From IMG/VR virus record IMGVR_UViG_3300022744_000042, positions 1-46,169 of that record: DNA of 46,169 nt; one strand, written 5' to 3'. The translations under genes and the position numbers were made by a program. The stretch comes from a virus. The first letter of the stretch is position 1, and every line of letters begins with the position of its first letter. The notes under the pieces are model-generated. The model saw only the letters and a program-made list of their open reading frames with translations, searched no databases and was not told where the DNA came from. This document shows, in pieces, positions 32,201 through 40,688 of the stretch.

Positions 32201-34462
32201 TTCGGCGACCTCGTGGGCACGCTTCGCGGCGATGTCCACCAGCCGGGCCTCGGACTGCTTCGCGCTGGCCGGGTCTTTCGTGGTGCGGGCCTTCTCCGCC
32301 GCCGCTTCGGCGTCGATCGCTGCGAGCTTGGCCTTCGACTCGCGTTCCACCAGTGCGGCGAGCTGCTGGTAGTAGTCGCCGGACGCATCCAGCCCCATCG
32401 AATGCCGGCGCTCCAGTTCCTTGCGGATGGCGTTCGTTGCGTCAATCTCGGCTGTCAGCGCAGCCTGTGCCTGAGCTTTCGCCAGCGCAACCTCTGCGCC
32501 CTCTTGGCGGTTGAATGCGCCGATGTTCGACTTCGGTTTCTTCGTCGTCTCCTTGTACTTTTCGTCGATCCCGGCGAGCAACTTGGCGCGCTTCTCCGCA
32601 GAGATGCCGGCCGCGTCCGCTTCGTTGTTGGCCTTCTTGATCGCTGCGGCGCGCTGCTCTTCCTTGCTTGCCATGGATGCGAGCTGCCTGTCAATCCTGA
32701 CGTTCGCTTCGAGGCGCTTGGCGTCCGCCGCCCGGTTGCCGGCGCGCTTCGCCGCATCGCTGACCTCAATCTGCAGGTCACGCTGTCGGCGCTTCTCTGC
32801 TTCGATCGCGCCCGCGCTGGCACCGAGCCTGGCACTCTTGCCGGCGTTGGCCTCCATGCGAGCCAGCTTTTCGCCGCTCTCTGCGAGCATCCCCTCGATC
32901 GTCTGCTTGCGCCCGATGCCGAGCATTGCATCCCATGCCGATGCGGCCCCGTCCTTGACCGCCTTCCACGCGGATTCGATCGCGCCAAGCCGGGCCGTTA
33001 TCTGGCCGGCGCGCTGTTCCATGGCACCCGCATATGCCTCTTGAGCCACGCGGGCGGCCTCGGTGGTGCGCCCCTCTTCCTCAAGCGCACGGATCTGGCT
33101 GTACGTGGCCTGCGTCAGGTAGCGCAGGGACTCGTTCAGCTTGAGCGATGCGTCCAGCGGTGCCTTGCCGAGTTCCGCGAACTGCTTCGCCACCTCGCTG
33201 GCCGCCTGCCCGGTGGCGCGCTCCCACAGCACCGTCACCAGCGTCAGGCGCTCAAGATCCGCCGCCGCGATGCGCCCGGTGCCCGCCAGTGCAGCGACTG
33301 CTTCGGCTGCCGCTGCTTGCGTGCCCACCACGTCCGAGACGCGCACGGCGACTTGCTGAAGTTGGCCGATCGTGGAGCCGGCCGCGTTGCCGGTCATGAT
33401 GAGGGCCTTGGCGTAGGCGTCCGCCTCGCCGCTGCCCTGGTAGTACGCCGCCCCCAGCGTGGCGACCGCGACAGCCCCGAGCGTCAGGCCGGCGACCATG
33501 GGCGTGATTGCGCCGCCGATGGCCTTGAACGTCTCCTTGACGCCACCGAACGAGCTGGTGATCTGCGGCCCTTGTTGCGTCAGCACCATCAGCGGGTTCA
33601 TGCCGCCAGCCAAGCTGACAAACACGTCTTGAAGCTGCATCGGCAGTTGACGGAATGCCGCGGCCGTCTGCCCGGCGCTCGCCTGTCCCGCGTGCCCAAG
33701 CCTGCCCATCTCCGCATTCAGGCGCGCAATGGCCGCCTGCTGCGCCGCCGCCGCGTGCTGCAGCTCTGCAGATGACACCTTGCCGGAGTCCGCCAGCCGC
33801 TTGTAGGCGGCGTTCACCTGGTCGATCTCGCGCTGAATCGCCGTGAAGCTGCGGATGTCAAGAACGTCACGAGCCGCCGCCAGCGACTTGGCAGGATTGG
33901 CACGGGCCATGGCCTGCGCAGCCTGCTCGCTCGCAGCCTCAAGCCCACCCATCTCCTTGCGTGCATCCGCTGCTGCGGCGCCAGACCGGCGCAGCGCGTT
34001 GGCAAGCTCTTCGGCTGATCGCGCCGCGCCGCTGGTCTTCGCCGCTTCGCCGGCCATGCTGCCCATTGACCGTTTTGCAGCCCCCGCTGCTTCCGCCGCG
34101 CTGCGCATGGCCCGCGCCGACTCTTCGGCCGATGCCGCCGAAGCTCCTGCCGCGCCCTGCATCTCGCGCCGTGCGTCAGCAGCCGCGCCACCCGATCGCC
34201 GCAGCGCATCCGCCAGCGCATCGGCGGCCTTTGCCGCCTCCCGCGCCCGCGCCGCCTCGGTCATCGCGCCGTCAAGCGCCCGCTGCGCGTTGGCCGCCGC
34301 CGCCGCCGCATCGCGCAGGGACTTGGTGATCTGGTCAGCAGACGCCGCCGAACTGGCGCCCGCCCCCTGCATCTGCTGGCGGATCATGTCCGCCAGCCGG
34401 CGCAGGTCTTCCGCCGCTTTCTGGGTGTCGATCGCCAGTCCAAACGCCAGATCGCGGCTCAT
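29279..34462 (-). CDS. Tail tape measure protein
   Basis: 1727 residues, the longest gene. N-terminal helical repeats rich in Ala (AAADARREMQGA), then FRQLPMQLQDVFVSLAGGMN and LTQQGPQITSSFGG, hallmarks of the lambda gpH/TMP_2 family, hydrophobic segments near the middle (AAAGVAIAAVLGGAFGS) and a coiled-coil C-terminus. By the rule of about 1.5 angstrom per residue the tail would be near 250 nm. Comes after the tail chaperone pair, as in lambda. Confidence 0.95.
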   Translation of the reverse strand: MSRDLAFGLAIDTQKAAEDLRRLADMIRQQMQGAGASSAASADQITKSLRDAAAAAANAQRALDGAMTEAARAREAAKAADALADALRRSGGAAADARREMQGAAGASAASAEESARAMRSAAEAAGAAKRSMGSMAGEAAKTSGAARSAEELANALRRSGAAAADARKEMGGLEAASEQAAQAMARANPAKSLAAARDVLDIRSFTAIQREIDQVNAAYKRLADSGKVSSAELQHAAAAQQAAIARLNAEMGRLGHAGQASAGQTAAAFRQLPMQLQDVFVSLAGGMNPLMVLTQQGPQITSSFGGVKETFKAIGGAITPMVAGLTLGAVAVATLGAAYYQGSGEADAYAKALIMTGNAAGSTIGQLQQVAVRVSDVVGTQAAAAEAVAALAGTGRIAAADLERLTLVTVLWERATGQAASEVAKQFAELGKAPLDASLKLNESLRYLTQATYSQIRALEEEGRTTEAARVAQEAYAGAMEQRAGQITARLGAIESAWKAVKDGAASAWDAMLGIGRKQTIEGMLAESGEKLARMEANAGKSARLGASAGAIEAEKRRQRDLQIEVSDAAKRAGNRAADAKRLEANVRIDRQLASMASKEEQRAAAIKKANNEADAAGISAEKRAKLLAGIDEKYKETTKKPKSNIGAFNRQEGAEVALAKAQAQAALTAEIDATNAIRKELERRHSMGLDASGDYYQQLAALVERESKAKLAAIDAEAAAEKARTTKDPASAKQSEARLVDIAAKRAHEVAEAKQRAADIGAQAERQALDESRDIAQQWAQSWQAANKQAQQYANAAALAQAATITDPLERARAEARIAAQQIADDGAQMMLDLGNQIDTLSGAGLSAQADALRAKLDQIRAGIKAEQERTIAAPDMAMVKDYLGGETVGMKIAEGFDAASQSLSAFVTGFQALFKVEADYGKAISARGLTSQQIADIEAKHSAQQVNAYGALAGAAKGMFKSHTAGFKIMAGAEKAFRAYELAMAIKSAAVKMGLFGSTAAAKVAAVATETGAVIAGQGVETGAVVAGEAARNTAKVPGVFMSYMSMLGPFGMAAAGVAIAAVLGGAFGSNGSAAPTSADRQESQGAGTVLGDDSAKSQSVTKSLDRLRDVNTMTMQYSAQMLASLRGIEAAMAGVSTQILRAGGVTTGKNLGIETGKSGAGDAVGSLLSKIPLIGGVLGGVVGGIISGIFGKSSSTITDAGLSISGTAAQMQQGQGVNQYADKTTTKKSWFGSSTKTSTILQSAGDDVARQFGLIFGGVSDSLQSAAGAMGQDAAAVAQRLAGYVIDIPRLSLQGLKGDDLQEAISTAVGAKADEMARLVAPGLVDFQRIGEGYFETVTRVAGATESAGETLRRLGVASVSLGQVVSKGAEDIGAEIVRQSITALEGVAGGIGAIVNLMAGSAQELADTYSALRDVRDSLVMMGVSGAAVSRAMLTGAGGLEQLASGVTAFEEGFFSESERTQMATARMAGEFKRLGVAMPSSRAGFRALVAGIDTSTEAGQQLLGSLLPLSSQFGGLMDQMDELGGVTGELGKSVEDEIARIRGVIGQRDGQSMAGAQAAFTVATAQARAGDTKALESLPGLSQALLKSAEEQATTRADLVRLQAQTAASLQTTLDTVRDTPVSVIAAPVTGVPGVIAPAAQTGATAAPAAPATPAGGGNSALLIELQALRTESAAMRAELQAMRAESASGLTTIATNTGRSARILDRVTAGGDTIQTEAVA

Positions 34463-34465
34463 GCT

Positions 34466-35325
34466 CTACCTTTTCTGTTTGCGGGCCATGCCGCCCAAGA
34501 CCGATCGCAGGTCAGCCGCAACCCGTGCGCGCTGGTCAGCAGTGGGGGCCGTCATGTACGGCGGTGGCATGCCGGGATCTTCGGCCGCCTGCTGTGTCGT
34601 GACGTACTCCGCACTGAGTCGGCGCACGGTCTGCGCCTCCCACGGCGTCAGCTCGATTCCGGTGACGGTCTGCCATGTCGCCAACTCGGACCACGACAGC
34701 GGAACAGGCCCCATGCCGGTGTGCAGCACAGGGCCAGCATCGAAGAGGTGGCCGATGACGTGCTCGCCCGCCAGCAGCGGTGGCAGGGCCGGCGTTTGCC
34801 CGGCTGCGCGCATCTGCTCGTCCCGCGAACGATCGCCCGGCTTGTTCGTCTTGCCGGACTTGATGCGCGGGCGAGCGTGCAGCCATGCGACGTGCTTGAC
34901 GTAGAGGGTCAGGCCGTCGCCGACTCGGGCAAAAAACTTGCCCAGTCGTTCAGGGCGCGGGACACCTGATCGGCCAGCCACGACATCGAGGCGTCGGCGT
35001 AGGCGGCCTTGATCGCGTCGGCGTCGGTCTTGCCCTTGTAGTCCCAGCCGCCGATGGATGCCGTGCAGGCAGCCAGATCGGCGGCGGTGTCGGCGCGGTC
35101 CTTGTCGGCGTCAGGCTCGGACTTCGCGCCCGGCTTGTTCGCGGCCATCGCGGCGGCCATGATGCGGCGGTCCCGTGCGGTGCGCATCTGCTGGTGCTGA
35201 CGCGAGCCGGGGCCGTAGATCGTGACGGTCAGCGGTTCGCCGTTGTCGGTCAGGGGTTCGCCCGTGGCCGGGTGCGTCAGCTTGATGACGGCGGTTTCGG
35301 ATGCGGAGAGGGTGGACAGGTCCAT
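34466..35325 (-). CDS. Tail assembly chaperone GT, made by -1 frameshift
   Basis: Translation starts at 35325 as for the G protein, slips -1 at 34936-34930, and continues in the other frame to 34466, giving a product of about 286 residues. The T part reads FARVGDGLTLYVKHVAWLH and ends GGMARKQKR. Its own ATG at 34981 gives an N-terminus (MAGRSGVPRPERL) that shadows the G coding sequence and is probably not used. Arrangement, sizes and location before the tape measure match the lambda G/GT pair. Confidence 0.85.
34909..35325 (-). CDS. Tail assembly chaperone G-like
   Basis: 138 residues. Begins MDLSTLSASETAVIKLTHPA with TGEPLTDNGEPLTVTIYGPG, a domain found in siphophage tail chaperones, and ends ALNDWASFLPESATA after the slippery site. 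Lies between tail tube and tape measure. It would shape the tape measure before tube polymerisation. Confidence 0.85.
   Translation of the reverse strand: MDLSTLSASETAVIKLTHPATGEPLTDNGEPLTVTIYGPGSRQHQQMRTARDRRIMAAAMAANKPGAKSEPDADKDRADTAADLAACTASIGGWDYKGKTDADAIKAAYADASMSWLADQVSRALNDWASFLPESATA
34930..34936 (-). promoter_or_regulatory. Programmed -1 frameshift site T TTT TTG
   Basis: On the minus strand the G frame reads GCA AGT TTT TTG CCC; the heptamer T TTT TTG fits the X XXY YYZ rule and moves ribosomes into the frame that encodes the T domain. It sits 21 bases before the G stop codon. Confidence 0.85.
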
Positions 35326-35432
35326 GATGTGCGCTCGCAGGCAGTGGGGGATGGTGCCCGTGCCAAGTGAGCCGCCGCCTGCGAAGCAGCGAACTCACCC
35401 GGCCGGCGCCGGGTTGGCCGTCAGGCCGGAAT

Positions 35433-35894
35433 TCAGGGGGTCAGGTCTTCGACCACGCCGACACCGCCGGTCGCGCTGGTGATCTCCAGCGAGATGGCCG
35501 CGCTGACCACGTTGTCCACGGAGCCAACCGAACGCTTGAAGCTCATGACCTTGGCGGGGAAGTAGTACGCCGCCCCGTTCTGCATCGTGATCTTGAAGTA
35601 GTAGTCGGCGTCCGACTGGCTGGCCGTCTTGGCGAGGTTCTGGCCCGCGTCGGCGGTGTCCAAGCCCACGGTCATGCTGATCTGGCCCTCGTTGTAGGAG
35701 CCCTTCAGCTTCTTCGTGGCGCGGGTGTCGATCGGGTTGTGCGTGATGAGGTTGTACTCACGACCGAACTCGCCCAGGTCGGTGACTTCGCCGATGGTGG
35801 TGAACGTCAGCGCGCCGTAGCCGGCCTCGTTGAACGTGGCCGGGGCAGTGGCGGTGATGCCGATGCTTGCGCCGGCTGCGGACTGAATGCTCAT
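35433..35894 (-). CDS. Major tail tube protein
   Basis: 153 residues. GASIGITATAPATFNEAGYG, FTTIGEVTDLGEFGREY and GSYNEGQISMTVGLD match siphophage tail tube proteins. Located directly before the tail chaperones, as expected. The 107-base gap downstream holds a GC-rich palindrome (CCCGGC-CGGC-GCCGGG near 35398-35412) with no T-tract. Confidence 0.88.
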   Translation of the reverse strand: MSIQSAAGASIGITATAPATFNEAGYGALTFTTIGEVTDLGEFGREYNLITHNPIDTRATKKLKGSYNEGQISMTVGLDTADAGQNLAKTASQSDADYYFKITMQNGAAYYFPAKVMSFKRSVGSVDNVVSAAISLEITSATGGVGVVEDLTP

Positions 35895-35906
35895 GATGAT
35901 CTCCGA

Positions 35907-36335
35907 TCAGGTGGCGCCGGAGAAGATCGCGGCGCAGGTGAAGGCAATAGGCACGATGCAGTAGCCGGCATCGTATTCGGGGCCGGGAGACTCGCCTAGC
36001 CGCAAATATTTGCCGCTACCGAGGTGGTGCCCAATCAGGGAAACAATGACCTGCTCGCACAGCGCAGAGGCTGCATCGCGGGCAGTCGAGTTGGAGCCAT
36101 TGCCCTTGGCGGATCGCGTGGTCACGACGGCGTACCACTCTTGAATGACCTGCTGTGACTTGGAGTTGTTCGCGCTCTCGCCGGGGCGGATGCCGTCATA
36201 GATCACCCAGACGGCCGGGGCGCGCTGGCGCATCTCGCTCACGGCGTTGGTGTCGTCCATCGACCCCACATGCACGTCAGCAGGCAGGCGCGCACGCAGG
36301 CGGGCGATGATGGCGGCTTCGGATGATGCCCACAT
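35907..36335 (-). CDS. Tail terminator/gp37-like protein
   Basis: 142 residues. AAIIARLRARLPADVHVG, RAPAVWVIYDGIRPGES and IQEWYAVVTTR are seen in the Mu gp37-like tail terminator group. The product would cap the tail tube and help joining to the head. Confidence 0.8.
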   Translation of the reverse strand: MWASSEAAIIARLRARLPADVHVGSMDDTNAVSEMRQRAPAVWVIYDGIRPGESANNSKSQQVIQEWYAVVTTRSAKGNGSNSTARDAASALCEQVIVSLIGHHLGSGKYLRLGESPGPEYDAGYCIVPIAFTCAAIFSGAT

Positions 36336-36338
36336 TGG

Positions 36339-36854
36339 TCAGCCCTTCATGGCGTTGGTGAGGTGGCGGCGCAGTGCGTTTTCAACGTCTCGCTCCCATC
36401 CCTCGGGCAGCGCCACGCCGTCCTTGCGCAGCGGGAGGAATGGGCGGGCCGGGATCGTGACCTTCTTGGCGAGGATCACCGTCCCGTTCGGCCCGGCGAA
36501 TGCGAGGCGCTTGCCGGGCTTGGCTTCGATCACGGCGCCGAACTGGTGGACTGCCGGGTATCGAGCGCCGGACTTGGAGCGCAAGTTTGTCCCGATGCTC
36601 AAGCCGGTGTCGCTGACTTGCGACGTGATCGAAGACCGTAGGCGCCCGGTGTCAACCAGCGGCTGTCCCTTGCGGATCTTGAGCGCAGCCCATGCAGTCC
36701 CCCACGGGTCGATCCCGAGCTTGAAGCACAGCCTGATCCGCGTGATCAGCGTCCGCCCGATCACCTCGAACGCGGGCCGCATGTCGCTGGCGGCGCGCTC
36801 CAGTGCGGCGAGCTTGCGCTGAAGTTCGTCGTCGTTGCCGCTTAGTTCAAGCAT
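36339..36854 (-). CDS. Virion morphogenesis protein (Mu gpG / phage_tail_S-like)
   Basis: 171 residues. AFEVIGRTLITRIRLCFKLG, PLVDTGRLRSSI and the terminal RPFLPLRKDGVALP are typical of the phage virion morphogenesis family, thought to act in head-tail joining. Confidence 0.85.
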   Translation of the reverse strand: MLELSGNDDELQRKLAALERAASDMRPAFEVIGRTLITRIRLCFKLGIDPWGTAWAALKIRKGQPLVDTGRLRSSITSQVSDTGLSIGTNLRSKSGARYPAVHQFGAVIEAKPGKRLAFAGPNGTVILAKKVTIPARPFLPLRKDGVALPEGWERDVENALRRHLTNAMKG

Positions 36855-36856
36855 GG

Positions 36857-37261
36857 TCAGTACCCGGCGAGCGTGTCAGCGGTGAAGACGCGCTCGTTGC
36901 CGTAGCCGTCGAAGTCGAAGCCGGCCGCGCTCGGCGGTGTCCCGGTCGTGCTCGGTGGCAGGCTCATCAGCCCCCGAGCAAGGTCACGGAGCTGGCCGAT
37001 GGCGTCATCGTACCTGCGCCGCACCTCGTCCGGGGCGCGCTCGTCCCACAGTCGGTAACGGGTGATGTCAAGCGCCCAGCCAGTGACGATGGCCGGCACA
37101 GATGCGAGCGGCAGGGCGTACCGACTGGCGAGGTAGCCGTCGATCATGCCGGCCGCGTCCGCCTCGGATTGCTCGAACGTGTGCGAGTCCTCGCCGGTCA
37201 GATCGGCGAGTTCAGAGGCGCCGAAAGCTTCGGAGAACTTGGCGGTGGTGCAGTAGGGCAT
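36857..37261 (-). CDS. Head-tail connector, DUF1320 (Mu gp36-like)
   Basis: 134 residues from ATG 37261 (GGTGAG upstream). DAAGMIDGYLASRYALPL and ALDITRYRLWDERAPDEVRRR are the DUF1320 signature. It starts 19 bases after a run of ten C residues (minus strand). Confidence 0.9.
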   Translation of the reverse strand: MPYCTTAKFSEAFGASELADLTGEDSHTFEQSEADAAGMIDGYLASRYALPLASVPAIVTGWALDITRYRLWDERAPDEVRRRYDDAIGQLRDLARGLMSLPPSTTGTPPSAAGFDFDGYGNERVFTADTLAGY

Positions 37262-37279
37262 TTTCAATACTCACCGGCA

Positions 37280-37289
37280 GGGGGGGGGG
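37280..37289 (-). repeat. C10 homopolymer tract
   Basis: Ten consecutive G on the plus strand (C on the minus), between the beta-helix gene stop (37299) and the DUF1320 start (37261). By far the longest homopolymer noticed in the window. Confidence 0.9.
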
Positions 37290-37298
37290 CTTAGTTTG

Positions 37299-38690
37299 TT
37301 ATCGAATTTGATACCATTTGCTTGTATCTCGTATAAACTCATACCATGTTCCGGACGTAAGCAACGTGTCGGCGCCGGACAGCGTTTGGATGTTGGTATT
37401 GTTGGCTATTGTGGTGAAGCCGTCTCCGCGCATTAGTAGTCGTTGCCCATCGACAGAGTTGTCAATACCTGTGACTGATGTCGCGGTGGTATTAGCCCAT
37501 TTCAAATTGGTGTGCCCGGCGCCAAAATTAACGGCCCCGCCTCCTGTTACAGCCAGCGGGGGTCGAGATGCAAAAATGAACGAGGCGCCGCCGTGCGCCA
37601 CAAACCCATTGTTGGTGCTTTGGGTCCGCGGGTGTATATACACGTTGTATTGTGATTGATTGAAAGACTGGTCGCTAATTCCATAATTAGGCTTTGCGCC
37701 GCTGGCCTGCCCCTCACTGAAGAAATTAACCACGGTGTACTGGCACGAGTTCACGCCAATAACTTTCCAGGAGTCGTACAGAGCATTACCCGCGAGTGAG
37801 TTACGCAAACTGGATGCGTCAGTTATGCGGCCTCCGCCTCCGGCGAGTAGCCATCCGTTGCCATAACATAGTTCGCCGCGACATCCATTACTCTTAAACT
37901 GCGTGCACCCGACGCCTAAGTAGATCCCGTGATCGCTGGTTTCCGCAATTACGTTGTCAACTTGGTAGTTTGCGCCGTTCACTTTTAGTGCGCAGGAGTA
38001 CCCACCTGCGCTAAGGCCCAGTGCGCCCCTTGTTGAGGTTTCTACTCTATCGACCCATCCGTCGTTCCCCTCCAATACGATCCCTGCATCGTAGTCGGTC
38101 AAAACACTCGTATTCTGTAAGGCATTGATAGATAGCACGTCTAGGATTGTGCTTGCCAATCCCTGATCGTAAATGGCACGTCCGGCGACACCATCGAAGT
38201 TACAGCTCAAAACTTTTGCGTGGAAGCCGTCTGTTGCAATGTTCACCCCTCCAGTCGTGCTGCTCGCCTGCGGGTTGGCATTGATTTTTACATTTTCTAT
38301 CGTTGCGTTGCCGTGCAGCGTCAAGAGGTACCCGCTGGTTGGTGTGCCTACCAGTTCCGTTGAGTTTCCGTGTAGCCGCACTCCGCTTGGGATGGAAACT
38401 GCGCCAATTTTTGCGGTGCCGGGTGGGAGTTCCACGGTAACCGTTGTTAGGCTACTTCTGGCACTATTTTTCAATACTACAGCTCGCGCTATCGCAGCGA
38501 CTAAGGGGGCCGTATTGTCCGTAGCGTTGTCCATAATCAGAGCCGCAAATACCGCGAACCCCCCTGACACCGAGGATTGAAACGCGGCCTTCTCCGCAGC
38601 GGATCCCTTGTTATAGCCGGCAGTTTGCTCCGCGAGAGTGACAGCGCCATCTCGCATCTGGCCGAGGATCGGATCAAATTGTGCGCTCAT
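37299..38690 (-). CDS. Beta-helix spike/appendage protein
   Basis: 463 residues. After an N-terminal anchor (MSAQFDPILGQMRDGAVTLA), residues about 85-400 have the short beta-strand repeats of a right-handed parallel beta-helix (VRLHGNSTEL, IENVKINANPQ, AKVLSCNFDG, GIYLGVGCTQFKSNGC), as in pectate-lyase-like phage spikes. A small end domain (LTSGTWYEFIRDTSKWYQIR) resembles trimeric fibre tips. GC is clearly lower than in surrounding genes, a sign of transfer. Catalytic residues cannot be assigned. Its place between capsid and connector genes is unusual for a spike. Confidence 0.8.
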   Translation of the reverse strand: MSAQFDPILGQMRDGAVTLAEQTAGYNKGSAAEKAAFQSSVSGGFAVFAALIMDNATDNTAPLVAAIARAVVLKNSARSSLTTVTVELPPGTAKIGAVSIPSGVRLHGNSTELVGTPTSGYLLTLHGNATIENVKINANPQASSTTGGVNIATDGFHAKVLSCNFDGVAGRAIYDQGLASTILDVLSINALQNTSVLTDYDAGIVLEGNDGWVDRVETSTRGALGLSAGGYSCALKVNGANYQVDNVIAETSDHGIYLGVGCTQFKSNGCRGELCYGNGWLLAGGGGRITDASSLRNSLAGNALYDSWKVIGVNSCQYTVVNFFSEGQASGAKPNYGISDQSFNQSQYNVYIHPRTQSTNNGFVAHGGASFIFASRPPLAVTGGGAVNFGAGHTNLKWANTTATSVTGIDNSVDGQRLLMRGDGFTTIANNTNIQTLSGADTLLTSGTWYEFIRDTSKWYQIR

Positions 38691-39226
38691 GCGTACACCA
38701 CTGAAGTTGCGCGGTTGTCCGCGATTTGGTCAAAAGCACCAGTGCCGCCCCACTGGATCGTGGTGATGTTGCCAGATACCGTGATGCGCTTGATGCGCCA
38801 TGCGGCTGCCGAGGTAGCGGTGCTGACAGTGGCTGCCTCACACACGTAGGTGACAGTGGCGCTGGCGTTGTCAATGAGCTGCTTGGTTACCCTATCCGTG
38901 TCTACCGGGGTGCGTGTGTTGACTAGGGCAGGGGTTTTAGCGTCAATGGCCTCTAGCTCCGCCAGGGCGGTCGCCGCAGTAGCCTGCGTAGCAAGTCCTG
39001 CCGGCAGTACCACTGGCACCCGCCCAGATTCCAGCGTGGGTGTCTTGGTGTCCAGGCTCTGCACAGCGGCCTTGACCAGCAGTTGCGTGGCTTCCGTGGT
39101 ATCAGACGATCCGCCACCGCCGCCGCCACCGCCACCGGGCGCCACAGGATCGCCGGACAGGTCAACCAGCACAACCCGATTGGCGACACCGTTGGCGCCC
39201 TCCCACATCACACGCTTTTCAGTCAT
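38687..39226 (-). CDS. Glycine-linker fibre-like protein
   Basis: 179 residues from ATG 39226. After the N-terminal REK-like region (EKRVMWEGANGVANRVVLVD) come a nine-glycine linker, a repeat-like helical part (LESGRVPVVLPAGLATQ) and a beta-rich end (RIKRITVSGNITTIQWGG). Overlaps the spike gene by ATGA, so both form a cassette, perhaps a neck or capsid fibre and its tip. Confidence 0.68.
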   Translation of the reverse strand: MTEKRVMWEGANGVANRVVLVDLSGDPVAPGGGGGGGGGSSDTTEATQLLVKAAVQSLDTKTPTLESGRVPVVLPAGLATQATAATALAELEAIDAKTPALVNTRTPVDTDRVTKQLIDNASATVTYVCEAATVSTATSAAAWRIKRITVSGNITTIQWGGTGAFDQIADNRATSVVYA

Positions 39227-39247
39227 CACGAACAACCCCAGAAGTCA

Positions 39248-39279
39248 AAAAAGGGCGCCATCCATCGGACAGCGCCCCG
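39248..39279 (-). terminator. Rho-independent terminator after the capsid gene
   Basis: Minus strand GGGCGC ... GCGCCC with TTTTTT, 16 bases past the capsid stop. Would limit read-through from the highly expressed head genes into the fibre cassette. Confidence 0.85.
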
Positions 39280-39294
39280 TTGCAGTCCTACCGA

Positions 39295-40263
39295 TCAAGC
39301 CTTGGCGATCGGGATGATGACCTTCGGGCGACCGCACAGCATGCGCACATGGCTGGCGATGCTGATCTCGTAGCCCTTGGTGCCCTGGCTGTCGGTGATC
39401 GGCTTGCTGCCGAGGTAGTACGGCTGACCCAGCGCAGCATTCCCCACCGACTCGATCGTGTCGTTCGGCGCGAAGGCTTGCCAGAACACATCCTGCACGC
39501 CGGTCGGGATGGCGACAGCCTGGTTGTCGGGGATCTTGCAGGTGCTGGTGCCGCGATACCGCTCCCACGTCACGCCGCCGAAGACGAACGACATCGGCAC
39601 CGCACCACGCAGCTCGGCGGCGGCCTGGTAGTTCAGGAACGTCTCCCGGATCGACTTCGCTTCGATCAGGTCGGACCAGTAGCCGTCCGAGCACAGCACA
39701 TGCAGGCCGGAGTGCGACAGCCCGTCGAGTTCGGCTTCGATGGGCAGCGTCAGCTTGTTGAAGATCTCCTGGCGCAGCTTGGTGGCATCGCTCTGGACGG
39801 CGATCGTGACGCCAGCGGCGGCCGCACCAAATTCGGTCGTTGCCGGCGACAGCAGGCAGCCCATGCGCCGCGTCTCGTGTGTCAGGTCCATCGACCGGCG
39901 CAGCTTGGCGACCACGCGGGCGCGACGGTTTTCGATGACCTCCTTCGCGCCAGACGGGCCAGCAGCACGGGCGTTCAGCACCTCGTCGGCCATCACCGCA
40001 CCTTCGTCTCCGTACTGGTTACTGACCACGAACGAGTGGACCTTGCGCTTGTCCAGCCGGGTCTGCTGACGCGGGGCGCCGCGCGGCATGGCGGTCAGCA
40101 CGCGCCCGCCATCCTTGACGGCCTCCTCGACCGAGAAGATCGTGCCTGACAGCGGCATCGACTCGAAGATGCCAAGCTCGCCCAGGCGGCCGGGGGTGTA
40201 CGGCGCTTTCGCCAGTTCGCGCACCAGCTCTTCGCGGGTGAAGTAGTCGCGGTAGTTGTCCAT
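39295..40263 (-). CDS. Major capsid protein (lambda gpE-like)
   Basis: 322 residues. LGIFESMPLSGTIFSVEEA, ENRRARVVAKLRRSMDLTHE and DGYWSDLIEA fit the lambda gpE (HK97-fold) family, and the C-terminal KGYEISIASHVRMLCGRPK is also typical. Follows the decoration gene by 17 bases. A terminator follows it. Confidence 0.95.
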   Translation of the reverse strand: MDNYRDYFTREELVRELAKAPYTPGRLGELGIFESMPLSGTIFSVEEAVKDGGRVLTAMPRGAPRQQTRLDKRKVHSFVVSNQYGDEGAVMADEVLNARAAGPSGAKEVIENRRARVVAKLRRSMDLTHETRRMGCLLSPATTEFGAAAAGVTIAVQSDATKLRQEIFNKLTLPIEAELDGLSHSGLHVLCSDGYWSDLIEAKSIRETFLNYQAAAELRGAVPMSFVFGGVTWERYRGTSTCKIPDNQAVAIPTGVQDVFWQAFAPNDTIESVGNAALGQPYYLGSKPITDSQGTKGYEISIASHVRMLCGRPKVIIPIAKA

Positions 40264-40280
40264 GATTCGTGTCCCTCGGG

Positions 40281-40655
40281 TCAGCTTGCGCGGGCGATGA
40301 TGTCCATCGCGGCCAGATCGGTGATGCCTGCGGCGATGCCGGTCGAGTCGTTGGCGCCCCAGCCCAGGTCATCAGCGGTGACGATCGCCGGGCCACGGAA
40401 CAGAACCACAGCATCGACATCGGCGGCAGATGCATCAACGTCGTACAGCAGCACGCCAGATGCAACGCCCGTGCCATCGGTGGCGGCGTTGTTGTAGTGC
40501 GCGAACTTGCCCGATGCGGTGATCTTGCCGACCACGCGGCCGGCCTTCATGGCCGGGGTGCCGGACGCGATCGTGACGCGCTCACGGTTGTAGTTGGGAT
40601 GCAGCTCGAAAAACAGGAATTCGAGCGGCAGCGGGCCTTCGGTGTAGGTTGCCAT
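40281..40655 (-). CDS. Head decoration protein (lambda gpD-like)
   Basis: 124 residues. VTIASGTPAMKAGRVVGKI and ASGVLLYDVDASAADVDAVV are the gpD-family signature. It would stabilise the expanded capsid as trimers. Confidence 0.92.
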   Translation of the reverse strand: MATYTEGPLPLEFLFFELHPNYNRERVTIASGTPAMKAGRVVGKITASGKFAHYNNAATDGTGVASGVLLYDVDASAADVDAVVLFRGPAIVTADDLGWGANDSTGIAAGITDLAAMDIIARAS

Positions 40656-40688
40656 GGTGGCTCCAGTGGTGGTGTGGGCGTTGCCCGG

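Noticed and set aside
31565-33775. 736-codon plus-strand frame opposite the tape measure gene
   Set aside because: Antisense shadow of a repetitive Ala-rich gene; no domain pattern and no ribosome site.
34466-34981. Independent T-like gene starting at ATG 34981
   Set aside because: The first 16 codons shadow the G coding sequence and there is no good ribosome site; the -1 frameshift product explains the frame better.
35390-35415. GC-rich palindrome after the tail tube gene as a terminator
   Set aside because: No T-tract follows on the minus strand and the next tail genes must be co-transcribed, so termination is not supported.
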